The notes beneath the pieces are model-generated. The model was not told where the DNA came from, made no database searches, and saw only the letters and a list, made by a program, of their open reading frames with translations. A stretch of DNA of 64,000 nt from an uncultured Thermomicrobiaceae bacterium (GTDB lineage Bacteria; Chloroflexota; Chloroflexia; Thermomicrobiales; Thermomicrobiaceae), in NCBI GenBank assembly GCA_938082375.1, contig CALKCJ010000016.1:44151-108150 (forward strand), given 5' to 3'. Shown here piece after piece: positions 52,051 through 61,050 of this stretch; the stretch's first letter is position 1, and every line of letters starts with the position of its first letter. Position numbers and translations under genes: made by a program.

Positions 52051-53580
52051 GTGACGAGCGCGGATGATGCCGGCCCGATTGCGGTCGAAACGTCCCAGCT
52101 CGGTGTTAGCCGACCTGGGCTTGTGCTCGTCGACTTGCCCGAGCCGGAGGAGGTGTTCAAAGTACCGCGGATCGGCACCAAAGAAGTGATCGTTAAGGTG
52201 ATCGGCCCGAGCTTGATCGCGCTGGGCATTTCCATCGGCAGCGGCGAATGGCTGCTGGGGCCGCTCGGCGTGGGACAATACGGCTTCATCGGCCTGGGCT
52301 GGGTCATCCTGCTGTCGGCCATCCTGCAGACGTTCTATAACGTCGAGATCGCCCGCTACACCATGGCGACTGGCGAGGTGCCGGTGCTGGGTTGGGGCCG
52401 GGTACCACCTGGTCTCATCCTCTGGGTGCCACTCTCGCTGTTCATCATCTTCTTCGCCTTTATTTGGGGCGGCTGGGCAGCCGGCGCTGGTGAGGGGCTC
52501 TACGTGCTCTTTACCGGCAACCTCGTGGACGAACCCGGCGAGCGCGCGGCTGCCCGCTGGCTAGCAGTCGCCCTAATGGGCCTGGTGCTGGTGATCACCC
52601 TCTTCGGCCAGAAGATCGCCCGCACGCTGGAGCTCGTCAACTGGGTCGTGGTCGGCTTTATCCTGGTGACCTTGCTCCTCGTCAATTTGTTCGTCGTGCC
52701 AGCGAGCAAGTGGTGGGAAGGCTTGCGTGGTCTCCTGACCCCGGCGTTGCCGCCGTCGGGCGTCGACGCGAGCTTGCTCGGTGGGCTCGCAGGGTTCACG
52801 GCAGCTGCCTCCGGGCTCAACTGGTACATCCTGAACTACTACCGCGACCACGGTTATGGGATGGGCGCGCGCGTCGGCTTCATCGCCGGTTTGATCGGGG
52901 GCCGGCAGGAAGAGGTCAGGGCCAGCGGGGTCACCTTCCCCGACACCCCGGAGAACGCGCGGCGCTGGAAGCGCTGGTTCCGTCTCCTGATGCTCGACCA
53001 GTGGGTGGTCTTCTTTGGTGGGGCCCTTTTTGGGATGTATATGACCACGATCCTGGTCTCACACCTGGCGAGCCTGCCGGGCGTTGAGCCGCCGACCCGC
53101 GCCACGATGCCGACCTACGCAGCCGACGTACTGTCGCGGCACTACGGCTCCGCGCTGTACCTGTGGGCGCTGCTGATCGGTTTCTTCATCCTCTTCTCGA
53201 CACAGCTGGGTATCTTCGAATCGCTGGTTCGCAACATGGCTGACGCGCTCTACGGCACCAGTGCAGGCTTCCGGCGCTTGATCGCTGGCGACCCCCGGCG
53301 CTTCTACTATCCCTTCATGATCGCCCTGGCCATCGTCATCAGCTTCCTGATCTTCCAGACCCTGCCGACCAACCTGATCCTCATTTCGGCCAACATGTCG
53401 AACCTGGGCGTGCTCGTCTTCCCGTTCCTTTTGATGTACCTCAACAGCAAACTGCCCGGGCCAGCACGGATGCGCTGGTGGTCGTATGTCGTGCTGATCC
53501 TGAATACGATCTTCTTCGGGTTCTTCTTCCTCAACTTCGTCTGGCAGCGGCTTACCGGGACAGCGCTGATCACCTTCTGA
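52051..53580 (+). CDS. Nramp family divalent metal transporter
   Basis: A 509-residue integral membrane protein with about 11 helices. The region KVIGPSLIALGISIGSGEWL is the first helix of the Nramp fold; the classical metal-binding DPGN is replaced here by SIGSGEW, and the later AxxM site is not obvious. This variant is common in Nramp-related proteins of thermophilic bacteria, where the substrate may be Mg2+ or another ion. GTG 52051 with GAGGAGG is the start. A GC-rich hairpin follows the stop. Confidence 0.8.
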   Translation: MTSADDAGPIAVETSQLGVSRPGLVLVDLPEPEEVFKVPRIGTKEVIVKVIGPSLIALGISIGSGEWLLGPLGVGQYGFIGLGWVILLSAILQTFYNVEIARYTMATGEVPVLGWGRVPPGLILWVPLSLFIIFFAFIWGGWAAGAGEGLYVLFTGNLVDEPGERAAARWLAVALMGLVLVITLFGQKIARTLELVNWVVVGFILVTLLLVNLFVVPASKWWEGLRGLLTPALPPSGVDASLLGGLAGFTAAASGLNWYILNYYRDHGYGMGARVGFIAGLIGGRQEEVRASGVTFPDTPENARRWKRWFRLLMLDQWVVFFGGALFGMYMTTILVSHLASLPGVEPPTRATMPTYAADVLSRHYGSALYLWALLIGFFILFSTQLGIFESLVRNMADALYGTSAGFRRLIAGDPRRFYYPFMIALAIVISFLIFQTLPTNLILISANMSNLGVLVFPFLLMYLNSKLPGPARMRWWSYVVLILNTIFFGFFFLNFVWQRLTGTALITF

Positions 53581-53593
53581 CGGCGTGGGCTGG

Positions 53594-53634
53594 GCGAGCG
53601 AGCCACGCGGCCGCGCACCGCGCGGCTCGCTCGC
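53594..53634 (+). terminator. GC-rich hairpin after the Nramp-type gene
   Basis: GCGAGCGAGCC (53594-53604) and GGCTCGCTCGC (53624-53634) are perfect 11-base complementary arms, 13 bases after the stop. The loop is itself self-complementary. There is no long T run, so termination may be partial. Confidence 0.55.
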
Positions 53635-53726
53635 TTCCATGACGCGCCCCTCCAGCACTCTGGTAACCCGCCAGCAGACGGCAAACACGGCCACACGCCC
53701 GCGTGAGTGGCCTCGGCTGCTCGCGC

Positions 53727-53755
53727 TTGACGTGCCGACAGGGGCGTGCTATTGT
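53727..53755 (+). promoter_or_regulatory. metE promoter
   Basis: TTGACG (53727-53732) and TATTGT (53750-53755) with a 17-base spacer. The transcript would start about 20 bases before the SAM riboswitch, as expected. Confidence 0.65.
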
Positions 53756-53779
53756 CTCGCAGACAAGAGCATCTGACCC

Positions 53780-53884
53780 GCGCTCATCCAGAGCGGTGGA
53801 GGGGACGGCCCGAGGAAGCCCGGCAACCAGCGCGTACGCGCCAGGTGCCAATGCCGGCGGAGCGAGGCTCCGCACGATGAGCGC
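53780..53884 (+). promoter_or_regulatory. SAM-I (S-box) riboswitch controlling metE
   Basis: The conserved core is present in order: AGAGCGGTGGAGGGGA (53792-53807), GGCCCGAGGAAGCCCGGCAA (53808-53827), then GGTGCCAATGCC at 53844-53855. The closing helix P1 is a perfect nine-base pairing of GCGCTCATC (53780-53788) with GATGAGCGC (53876-53884). S-adenosylmethionine binding stabilises P1 and allows the downstream terminator to form, so metE is off when SAM is plentiful. The order promoter, aptamer, terminator, metE is complete. Confidence 0.92.
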
Positions 53885-53897
53885 GATGTCGCGCATC

Positions 53898-53922
53898 CCT
53901 CCACCCAAGGTGGAGGTTTTTT
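53898..53922 (+). terminator. Riboswitch-controlled terminator before metE
   Basis: CCTCCACC (53898-53905), loop CAA, GGTGGAGG (53909-53916) and six T (53917-53922). The 5' arm can also pair with GGTGGAGGG at 53795-53803 in the aptamer core, which gives a simple antiterminator for the ligand-free state. Confidence 0.9.
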
Positions 53923-53961
53923 GCCCCCCTCGGTCACAGCGACGGAGATGGAGAGAGTAGC

Positions 53962-56253
53962 ATGGCCAAAAGCTCGATCCTGGGATACCCCCGCATTGGG
54001 AAGCACCGCGAGTTGAAGTGGGCCGTCGAGTCCTTCTGGGCAGGGAAGATCGACGAAGCCGCGCTCCAACAGGCCGGGCGCACGGTGCGCCAGGCAGCGT
54101 GGGCTGCCCAGAAGGCCGCTGGCATCGACCTGATCCCCTGTAATGACTTCAGCTTCTACGACCAGGTGCTGGACGCGGTCTGCCTGGTGGGCCTGATCCC
54201 GCCGCGGTTCGGCCCGCCGGGGCCGGCCGTGAGCCTGTCTACCTACTTCGCGATGGCCCGCGGGGCACCCGGCATCGTGGCCCTCGAGCTGACGAAGTGG
54301 TTCGACACCAACTACCACTACCTGGTTCCAGAGTTCGATGCGCCGGTCGCGGGGATCGCGAGCAGCAAACCGTTCGACGAGTTCGCCGAGGCGACGGCGC
54401 AGCTCGGCCGGCCGGCGAAGCCAGTGCTCCTCGGCCCAGTCTCGCTGCTGCTGCTCGGCAAGCGTCACACCAAGCCACTGGCCCAACACCTGCGGGAGCT
54501 GCTCCCGGTCTATGCCGAGGTATTAGGTCAACTGGGACGCGAGGGTGCGGAGTGGGTGCAGATCGACGAGCCGGTACTGGTTCAAGATCGAACCGAGGAG
54601 GAACTCGAGCTCCTCAGCTCTGCCTACCGCGAACTCGCGCGCGTCGATGGCCGCCCTCGGATCATGCTGCAGACGTACTTCGGTAGTCTCGACGAGCTGA
54701 GCTGGCAGCGGGTCATGGCCCTGCCGCTCGAGGGGGTCGGCCTCGATTTCGTGCGCACGCCAGCGAATCGGGAACTGCTCAACCGGCACGGCTTTCCGGA
54801 GAACAAAGTGCTGGGCGCTGGCGCAGTCAATGGGCGCAACGTCTGGCGCACCAATCTGGTAGAGGGGCTTGAGCTGCTGGAAGAGATCGCCGAGCACGTG
54901 GAGGTCGACCGGATCTGGGTGCAACCCTCTTGTTCGCTCCTGCACCTGCCGCACGACGTGCGGCTGGAGACTCAGCTACCGCCCGAGGTGACGGCATTGC
55001 TCGCCTTCGCCGAGCAACGGCTGGAGGAGGTGGTCACGCTCACCCGTGGGCTGAACGAGGGGCGGTCGGCCATCATCGACGAGCTGGAGGAGAACGCGGA
55101 GAGCTTCCGCGTCGCGCTCGATTCCACCCGTTTCCATCACCGGCCGACGCAGGAGCGGCTGGTCGCACTCACTGAGGACGACTTTCAACGGGCTTCACCC
55201 TACCAGGTGCGTGCCTCGATCCAGCAGCAGCGGTTCAAGCTTCCGCTCTTCCCGACCACGACGATCGGGAGCTTCCCCCAGACGCCAGAGATCCGCTCGG
55301 CGCGAGCGCGCTGGCGTGCGGGGAAGTTGAGCGGCGAGGAGTACTGGAGCTTCATCCACGAGCAGATCGCCGCCCTGATCCGCCGCCAGGAAGAGATCGG
55401 GCTGGATGTCTTGGTGCACGGCGAGTTCGAGCGCTCGGACATGGTCGAATACTTCGCCGAGCAGCTCGAGGGCTTCGTCATCACTGAACACGGCTGGGTG
55501 CAGTCGTACGGCAGCCGGGCGGCCCGGCCGCCGATCATCTTCGGCGATGTGCACCGGCCGAAGCCGATGACCGTCGCGGTGAGCCGCTATGCCCAATCGT
55601 TGACCGCCCGCCCGGTCAAAGGCATGCTGACCGGACCGGTGACCATGCTGAACTGGTCGTTTGTGCGGGAGGATCTCTCGCGACGCGAGGTCGCCTACCA
55701 GATCGCGCTGGCGCTGCGTGACGAGGTGTGCGATCTGGAGGCCGCCGGGATCGCCATGATCCAGATCGACGAGCCGGCGCTGCGCGAGGGCCTGCCGCTG
55801 CGGCGACAGGAGTGGGACGAGTACCTGGACTGGGCGGTGAAGGCGTTCCGCCTGGCGTCCTCCGGCGTCGCCGACGAGACGCAGATCCACTCGCACATGT
55901 GCTACAGCGAGTTCAACGACATCATCGAGGCAATCGACGCGCTCGACGCCGACGTGATCTCGATCGAGAACAGCCGGAGCCAGGGCGAGTTGCTCCGCGC
56001 CTTCCTCGATCACCGCTACCCGCGGCAGATCGGGCCGGGTGTCTACGACGTCCACTCAGCTCGCGTGCCGAGCGTGGAGGAAATCGAGTCGCTGCTCCTG
56101 AAGGCAGCCGAGATCCTCAGCCCGGAACAGCTCTGGGTTAATCCCGACTGCGGCCTGAAGACGCGGCGGCCAGCAGAGGCCTGGCCCTCGCTTGAGAACA
56201 TGGTCGAGGCGGCGCGCCGGATGCGGCAGCGTTACCTGGCCCGCGTCACCTGA
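53962..56253 (+). CDS. metE: Cobalamin-independent methionine synthase
   Basis: A 763-residue enzyme that transfers methyl from 5-methyltetrahydropteroyl-triglutamate to homocysteine. The N-terminal barrel begins SSILGYPRIGKHRELKWAVE; the C-terminal barrel holds the zinc ligands His and Cys in IHSHMCYSEFNDI, Glu in the following strand and Cys in NPDCGLKTR. The length is standard. ATG 53962 follows a GGAGAG site 40 bases after the terminator. It is under SAM-I control and just upstream of an aminotransferase gene. Confidence 0.96.
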   Translation: MAKSSILGYPRIGKHRELKWAVESFWAGKIDEAALQQAGRTVRQAAWAAQKAAGIDLIPCNDFSFYDQVLDAVCLVGLIPPRFGPPGPAVSLSTYFAMARGAPGIVALELTKWFDTNYHYLVPEFDAPVAGIASSKPFDEFAEATAQLGRPAKPVLLGPVSLLLLGKRHTKPLAQHLRELLPVYAEVLGQLGREGAEWVQIDEPVLVQDRTEEELELLSSAYRELARVDGRPRIMLQTYFGSLDELSWQRVMALPLEGVGLDFVRTPANRELLNRHGFPENKVLGAGAVNGRNVWRTNLVEGLELLEEIAEHVEVDRIWVQPSCSLLHLPHDVRLETQLPPEVTALLAFAEQRLEEVVTLTRGLNEGRSAIIDELEENAESFRVALDSTRFHHRPTQERLVALTEDDFQRASPYQVRASIQQQRFKLPLFPTTTIGSFPQTPEIRSARARWRAGKLSGEEYWSFIHEQIAALIRRQEEIGLDVLVHGEFERSDMVEYFAEQLEGFVITEHGWVQSYGSRAARPPIIFGDVHRPKPMTVAVSRYAQSLTARPVKGMLTGPVTMLNWSFVREDLSRREVAYQIALALRDEVCDLEAAGIAMIQIDEPALREGLPLRRQEWDEYLDWAVKAFRLASSGVADETQIHSHMCYSEFNDIIEAIDALDADVISIENSRSQGELLRAFLDHRYPRQIGPGVYDVHSARVPSVEEIESLLLKAAEILSPEQLWVNPDCGLKTRRPAEAWPSLENMVEAARRMRQRYLARVT

Positions 56254-56269
56254 CCGGGGTGGCACCACC

Positions 56270-57475
56270 GTGGCAAGGGCACCAGGAGCCCGGCGGCTCG
56301 AAGGGCTGGGCGTCACGATCTTCAGCGAGATGACCCGCCTCGCGATCGCCCACGGGGCGATCAACCTGGGGCAGGGCTTTCCCGACTTCCCGGGGCCGGA
56401 TTTGGTCAAGGAGGCCGCGGTCCTAGCGATCCGTGCCGATCTCAACCAGTACGCGCCGAGCCACGGCCTGCCTCGCCTCCGCCAGGCGGTCGCGCGGGCG
56501 TTCGAGCAGTCGTACGGGCACCCGGTCGACCCCGAAGTCGAGGTCACGGTCACCACCGGGGCGACCGAGGGGCTCCACGCGGCCCTGCTGGCCCTGGTCG
56601 ATCCCGGCGACGAGGTGATCGTCTTCGAGCCCTTCTACGACGCCTACCTTGCGCAGATCCGCTTCGCCGGGGGCGTGCCCCGCCCGGTCACGCTCTGGCC
56701 CCCGGATTGGCGCTTCGACCCGAACGAGTTAGCGGCGGCCTTCGGCCCGCGCACCCGCGCCGTCATCGTCAACACGCCGCATAACCCGACCGGCAAGGTC
56801 TTCACCCATGATGAGCTCGCGCTGGTTGCCGCGCTATGCCAGGAGTATGATGTCGTGGCGATCACCGACGAGGTCTACGACCGGATCCTCTACGACGACG
56901 CCGTCCACATCCCATTGGCGACCCTGCCAGGGATGTGGGAGCGGACGATCACCCTGAACAGTACCGGTAAGACCTTCTCGATGACCGGCTGGAAAGTCGG
57001 CTGGGCCATCGCCTCGGCTCCGCTCACCCGGGCGATCCGTGCCACCCACCAGTTCATCACCTTTGCCACCGCCACACCGTTCCAGGAGGCGATGGCGGTG
57101 GCGCTGGAGCAGGCGGCGGAGTCCGGCTACTACGCTGAGCTGGCGGCCGCCTACGCCGAGCGGCGCGCGGTGCTACACCGGGCGCTGGAGGCGACCGGCC
57201 TGTCGGTGCTCCCCTGCCGGGGGAGCTACTTCCTGCTGGCCGACGCGAGCGGCCTCGGCTTTCCCGACGACGTCAGCCTCTGCCGCTACCTGGTCACCGA
57301 GGTCGGTGTTGCCGCCATCCCGCCGTCGGCCTTCTACGCCGACCCGGCGCGAGCACCGGTGCTGGCGCGGTTCTGCTTCGCCAAGCGCCTGGAGACACTC
57401 CAGGCGGCAGCCGAACGCCTGGCCGGCTTTGCTGGCATGAACGCGTCAGCTCCCTCTGCCCGCTCGGTGGGGTGA
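56270..57475 (+). CDS. PLP-dependent class I aminotransferase (methionine/kynurenine aminotransferase-like)
   Basis: A 401-residue fold type I aminotransferase. It has NLGQGFPDFPGPDLVKEAA at the start, NTPHNPTGKVFT, and the PLP lysine in STGKTFSMTGWKVGW. The sequence style is that of YbdL/kynurenine aminotransferases, several of which act on methionine or its keto acid 2-oxo-4-methylthiobutanoate. It lies 16 bases after metE and so is probably under the same SAM-I control, which makes a methionine-salvage or methionine-linked role plausible. GTG 56270 is the likely start; the frame runs back into metE. Confidence 0.85.
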   Translation: MARAPGARRLEGLGVTIFSEMTRLAIAHGAINLGQGFPDFPGPDLVKEAAVLAIRADLNQYAPSHGLPRLRQAVARAFEQSYGHPVDPEVEVTVTTGATEGLHAALLALVDPGDEVIVFEPFYDAYLAQIRFAGGVPRPVTLWPPDWRFDPNELAAAFGPRTRAVIVNTPHNPTGKVFTHDELALVAALCQEYDVVAITDEVYDRILYDDAVHIPLATLPGMWERTITLNSTGKTFSMTGWKVGWAIASAPLTRAIRATHQFITFATATPFQEAMAVALEQAAESGYYAELAAAYAERRAVLHRALEATGLSVLPCRGSYFLLADASGLGFPDDVSLCRYLVTEVGVAAIPPSAFYADPARAPVLARFCFAKRLETLQAAAERLAGFAGMNASAPSARSVG

Positions 57476-57500
57476 TGACTGACATGAGCTGGCTACGGAC

Positions 57501-57531
57501 GTGACGCGCGGCGACCACGTTCGCGCGTCAC
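57501..57531 (+). terminator. Hairpin after metE-aminotransferase
   Basis: GTGACGCGCG (57501-57510) and CGCGCGTCAC (57522-57531) are perfect 10-base arms around an 11-base loop. No T run follows. Confidence 0.6.
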
Positions 57532-57568
57532 CCAATCCTGCTTGCTTCCCGGGCACGTCTACCAAACG

Positions 57569-57597
57569 TTGACCGGCGTGCCGTTGCTGGATACCTT
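57569..57597 (+). promoter_or_regulatory. Possible promoter of the amidohydrolase gene
   Basis: TTGACC (57569-57574) and TACCTT (57592-57597) with a 17-base spacer lie about 180 bases before ATG 57777. The 301-base gap 57476-57776 holds only this and the hairpin at 57501-57531. Confidence 0.4.
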
Positions 57598-57776
57598 GTG
57601 CTCCGGGCTGTCACCAGCTCGGCTGGTTGGCGGCTTGATCGCGGGCGGCTGCACCCTTATGATCAGCACACACCGGCTGGTGATCTGCTTCTGACAAGAC
57701 AGCACCGACCTCACAGCGCGACCGGGGAGAACCTGCCCTTTGCGCTATCCACCTCGATGCAGACGGGGAGGCGCCG

Positions 57777-58667
57777 ATGCTGATCGACGTGCACACCCAC
57801 ACGCCGCGTCACCGTGAGCGGCCCCAGGACGAGCCCGACGGCTCGTTCGGCATAATCTGGCGGCCGGGCCAGGCGATCCCGAGCTCGTTTACCTGGGCTG
57901 ACTATCTCGAAGCCATGGCGCCGGTCGATCGCGCCATCGTGTTCAACATCGCGGCCGACCCTCGCGGCAGCCGCATCGACGGATCGGGGATCGAGCAACT
58001 CATGTACGAAGCACGGCAAGTCAACGACGACACGGCTGCCTTCGTGCACGCCTACCCGGACAAGCTGCTCGGCTTCCTTTCGGTGCATCCGCACGATCCG
58101 GGCGCACTCGACGAGATCGAGCGCGCGACGCAGGAGTTGGGTCTCCGGGGTATCAAGTTGGGCCCGAACTACCAGAACTTCGACCCACTGAGTTCCGAAG
58201 CGTTCCGGGTCTACCGGCGAGCGCAGGAGCTAGGCCTGCCGATCCTCTTCCACCAGGGAACCTCGCCGGTGCAGTTCGCCGACCTCGACTATGCCCATCC
58301 TCGGCATATCGACCGGGTAGCGACGGCGTTCCCATCGCTGAAGATCGTCATGGCTCACATGGGGCATCCCTGGCAGGCCGACTGCTGCGTGGTCATCCGC
58401 AAGCACCCGAACGTCTATGCTGACATCTCGGCCCAGTTCTATCGCCCCTGGTCGTACTACAACGCGCTCCGGCTGGCGACCGAGTGGGGCGTGCTCGACA
58501 AGCTGCTCTTCGGCTCCGACTACCCGTTCGCGACGCCGCGCGAGACGCTGGACGCGCTCGACCGGGTCAACGACGTGGTCGAGGGCACCAGGCTCCCGCC
58601 GGTGCCGATCCGGGAACTCGAGCGGATTGCCCAGCGGGACAGCCTGGCGCTGCTCGGACTCGCGTGA
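57777..58667 (+). CDS. Amidohydrolase-2 family metal-dependent hydrolase
   Basis: A 296-residue TIM-barrel hydrolase. It begins LIDVHTHTP (the HxH metal site), has VMAHMGHPW for the next histidine and LFGSDYPFATP for the catalytic aspartate. This is the ACMSD/o-pyrocatechuate decarboxylase-like branch, which hydrolyses or decarboxylates. It differs clearly from the lactonase at 4.3 kb, which has GSDWPV. The substrate is unknown. GGGGAGG stands in front of ATG 57777. Confidence 0.82.
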   Translation: MLIDVHTHTPRHRERPQDEPDGSFGIIWRPGQAIPSSFTWADYLEAMAPVDRAIVFNIAADPRGSRIDGSGIEQLMYEARQVNDDTAAFVHAYPDKLLGFLSVHPHDPGALDEIERATQELGLRGIKLGPNYQNFDPLSSEAFRVYRRAQELGLPILFHQGTSPVQFADLDYAHPRHIDRVATAFPSLKIVMAHMGHPWQADCCVVIRKHPNVYADISAQFYRPWSYYNALRLATEWGVLDKLLFGSDYPFATPRETLDALDRVNDVVEGTRLPPVPIRELERIAQRDSLALLGLA

Positions 58668-58711
58668 CGATGGGCTATCGGGAGAATGGCCGGTGGTATT
58701 GCCCAAGCCTT

Positions 58712-59947
58712 TCACGGTAGCGGCAGGCCAGAACGATCCGAGGGCTCGCCGCTCCCGCGATGGCTCGGCCCAGAGCACGGGCGCACGGAGGGCACGCCGA
58801 GCAAGCGCTGGGGGCGTAGCCCACGCGGGAGCGGCACGCTCGGAACACCCTTTCCCAGCACCATCACCCGAAAGCGCCCCATGCCGCCAGGGTCGAGGAG
58901 GTGCATCACCGCGGCGCGGGCGGCGAGATAACCCTCCAGCGTCGTCTCCGGGTGGCTCTGGAACTCGACCAGAAGCTCCCCGATCCCGGCGTTGGCCAAG
59001 AACTCCGCCTGCGTGGTGAGGCCGAGCACCACCAGGCCATGCTGCCGGCCTGCGCGCTCCAGCGCGGTGAAGTCGACGTGGGCGGTGATGTCCTGCTCGC
59101 CCACGGCGGTGAAAGGATCCTCACCGACGGCATGACCCTGATAGGTCTTGAGCGTGCCATGGGGAAAGCGGCCTGGGTCATAGCGCTCGGCCGCCGGGTA
59201 GCCGTAGTCGAAGACCAGGATGTAGCCACGCTCCAGGGTGTGGGCGATTTCCGCGACCCAGCGCTCGATCTCCAGGTTGATCTCGGTCACCTGGCCCTCA
59301 GCAAGCCGCACGCCGCTCTCTTCCAGGTAGGCGGCGAGCGCGGGTGTCGAGGGCGGGCCGGGAATCTCGACGAAGCTCCCGCCTTCCCAGCGGATGTAGA
59401 GCTCCAGGAGCTGGCCGTTCCGGAAAGCCACTCGGTGCGCCGGGAGCGCGTCGAGGAACTCGTTCGCCAGCACCGCTCCGGTGATCGGAACCGTGCTTGC
59501 TGGCTCTTCCAAGAGGTGCTGGGAACCGGCAGCGGCCAGGCGACGGGAGAGCTCGTCCACAGCAACCGGGCTGCGCTCTACCGGCTGGTAGCAGAGCGTC
59601 TCGAGCAGTGGCGAGCCGGCACAGGCCAAGCCCTCCAGCAGCGTGACCGCGAGCGTGCCGGCGCCGGGGCCGTACTCGCGCAGGATGAACAGGTCGGGGC
59701 GGCCGAGCAGGCGCCAGAGCTCGTCGAGCTGCCGGGCGAGCGTCCAGCCGAAGATCGGGTGCGTCTCTGGTGCGGTGAGGAAGTCGCCGCCACGTCCGGC
59801 GCGGAGGGCCGTGTAGTAATAGCCGTGCTCCGGGTGGTAGAGCGCCAGCTCCATGAAGCGGGCAAAGGTAATCGGCCCGTGCCGCTCGATCTCGGAGCGG
59901 ATCAGCTCGACCAGCCTCGGGTTGCCGTAGGGTCGTGCCGCGGCCAT
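58712..59947 (-). CDS. Class I SAM-dependent methyltransferase, MidA/NDUFAF7 family
   Basis: A 411-residue protein of the DUF185 family. The N-terminal LVELIRSEIERHGPITFARFM and ALYHPEHGYYY are hallmark sequences; ETHPIFGWTLARQLDELW and LREYGPGAGTLAVTLL give the SAM site (ExGxGxGTL). The eukaryotic relative methylates an arginine of complex I. GGGAGAGG precedes ATG 59947; TTG 59971 is an open alternative. It is divergent from the decayed trmH. Confidence 0.87.
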   Translation of the reverse strand: MAAARPYGNPRLVELIRSEIERHGPITFARFMELALYHPEHGYYYTALRAGRGGDFLTAPETHPIFGWTLARQLDELWRLLGRPDLFILREYGPGAGTLAVTLLEGLACAGSPLLETLCYQPVERSPVAVDELSRRLAAAGSQHLLEEPASTVPITGAVLANEFLDALPAHRVAFRNGQLLELYIRWEGGSFVEIPGPPSTPALAAYLEESGVRLAEGQVTEINLEIERWVAEIAHTLERGYILVFDYGYPAAERYDPGRFPHGTLKTYQGHAVGEDPFTAVGEQDITAHVDFTALERAGRQHGLVVLGLTTQAEFLANAGIGELLVEFQSHPETTLEGYLAARAAVMHLLDPGGMGRFRVMVLGKGVPSVPLPRGLRPQRLLGVPSVRPCSGPSHRGSGEPSDRSGLPLP

Positions 59948-59975
59948 CGCCGTCGCCTCTCCCTGACTCAAGTGT

Positions 59976-60471
59976 AACCCGCATCGTCACGGCGTCAGCG
60001 CTGGCCTCCGCTCCTGCGATGCTGTTGGCATGCTGGCCGTTCACTTGGCGTACACCGTCGAGGGAATGATTAGTGCTGCGCGAGAACGTCTCCGGCAACG
60101 CGCTGCGGTGGCTCGACATCATCGTCGGTCCGAGCATCGAGTCGTGCTAGCGCGTACTGCGGAGCCAGGGCATGACGATCGATGCCACGTACCTGGGCGA
60201 CCCGGCGAACAGTCGCGACCTCTACGAGCTGGATCTGACCCGGCCAACTGCGTTCGTCTTCGGCAACGAGCAGCGAGGGGCCTCGGAGGAGGCGCTGGCG
60301 GCCGCCGATGGCAACGTCATAATCCCGATGACGGGGATGGTGCAGAGCCTGAACATCTTGGTGGCCTGTGCCGTCTCACTCTACGAGGCGCTGCGGCAGC
60401 GGCGGCCAGCCGGGTACGATTGCTGCCCTAAGCTGAGTGAGGCCGAGCGGCGGGCGCGACTGCACCGCTAG
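59976..60471 (+). pseudogene. Decayed tRNA (guanosine-2'-O-)-methyltransferase gene (trmH)
   Basis: Three pieces follow the TrmH/SpoU order but not in one frame. 59976-60078 reads NPH..., VSAGLRSCDAVGMLAVHLAY and TVEGMISAARE. Near 60080 the frame moves by one base and goes on ENVSGNALRWLDI and GPSIESC. A TAG at 60148-60150 sits where leucine is expected, and the same frame continues RVLRSQGMTIDATYL, PTAFVFGNEQRGAS and IPMTGMVQSLNILVACAVSL to TGA near 60471. The knotted C-terminal SAM site is complete, but the RNA-binding N terminus is missing and interrupted. ATG 60172 could still express a 99-residue fragment of the C-terminal part, without the catalytic N-terminal arginine. Confidence 0.65.
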
Positions 60472-60528
60472 CTCGAGCGCGAGGGCCGTGCCCTCCCTGA
60501 AGAGCTATTGGGGGGTAGCGCCCGTACG

Positions 60529-60900
60529 TCAGAAGTCTTCCGGCGCCTCAGAGGCGAGCTTGGATTCGAGGTATGCCTTCAGCGCCACGGCGTTGTTGTG
60601 CGCGGTGTCCCGCGCGCTGAACAGCAGGGTAAGCGGCCCCTGCCGCGCCGCCTCCAACAGTGGGCGCCAGGCGTCCGGCCGTGCGTCCAGCTCCGCCGCG
60701 TAACGCCGCTGGAATTCATCCCATTTCGCCGGGTCGTGGCTGAACCAGCGGCGGAGCGCGTCGCTCGGCGCCACCTCGCGCAGCCAGCCATCCAGCGGCA
60801 ATGCGTCCTTGCGCAGGCCGCGCGGCCAGAGCCGCTCGACGAGGTAGCGGCGCCCATCTTCAGCTGAAGGTGGCTCGTAGACGCGCTTGACCCGAATCAC
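60529..60900 (-). CDS. DUF488 family protein (YeaO-like)
   Basis: A 123-residue cytoplasmic protein. It begins IRVKRVYEPPSAEDGRRYLV and contains ERLWPRGLRKDAL, WLREVAPSDALRRWF and the LLFSARDTAHNNA end, all typical of DUF488/YeaO. The biochemical role is unknown. It is transcribed alone on the minus strand. Confidence 0.85.
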   Translation of the reverse strand: MIRVKRVYEPPSAEDGRRYLVERLWPRGLRKDALPLDGWLREVAPSDALRRWFSHDPAKWDEFQRRYAAELDARPDAWRPLLEAARQGPLTLLFSARDTAHNNAVALKAYLESKLASEAPEDF

Positions 60901-61050
60901 GGTCGCCGCCCGACGGTCATGGTCTTGCCCCGGATGATCTTACTCGCTCGCACACCTGTCGGCAGGCTCGGATGGCAAGCCTCCCGTGGCCTGAGCGGGC
61001 AACATCAGCCACCCGGTGCAAGCGGTCACGGGGATAACTCTTGTCCCGGC

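Noticed and set aside
60172..60471. A short independent SpoU-type methyltransferase gene
   Set aside because: It is only the C-terminal third of TrmH; the upstream blocks are present but frame-broken, so it is a remnant.
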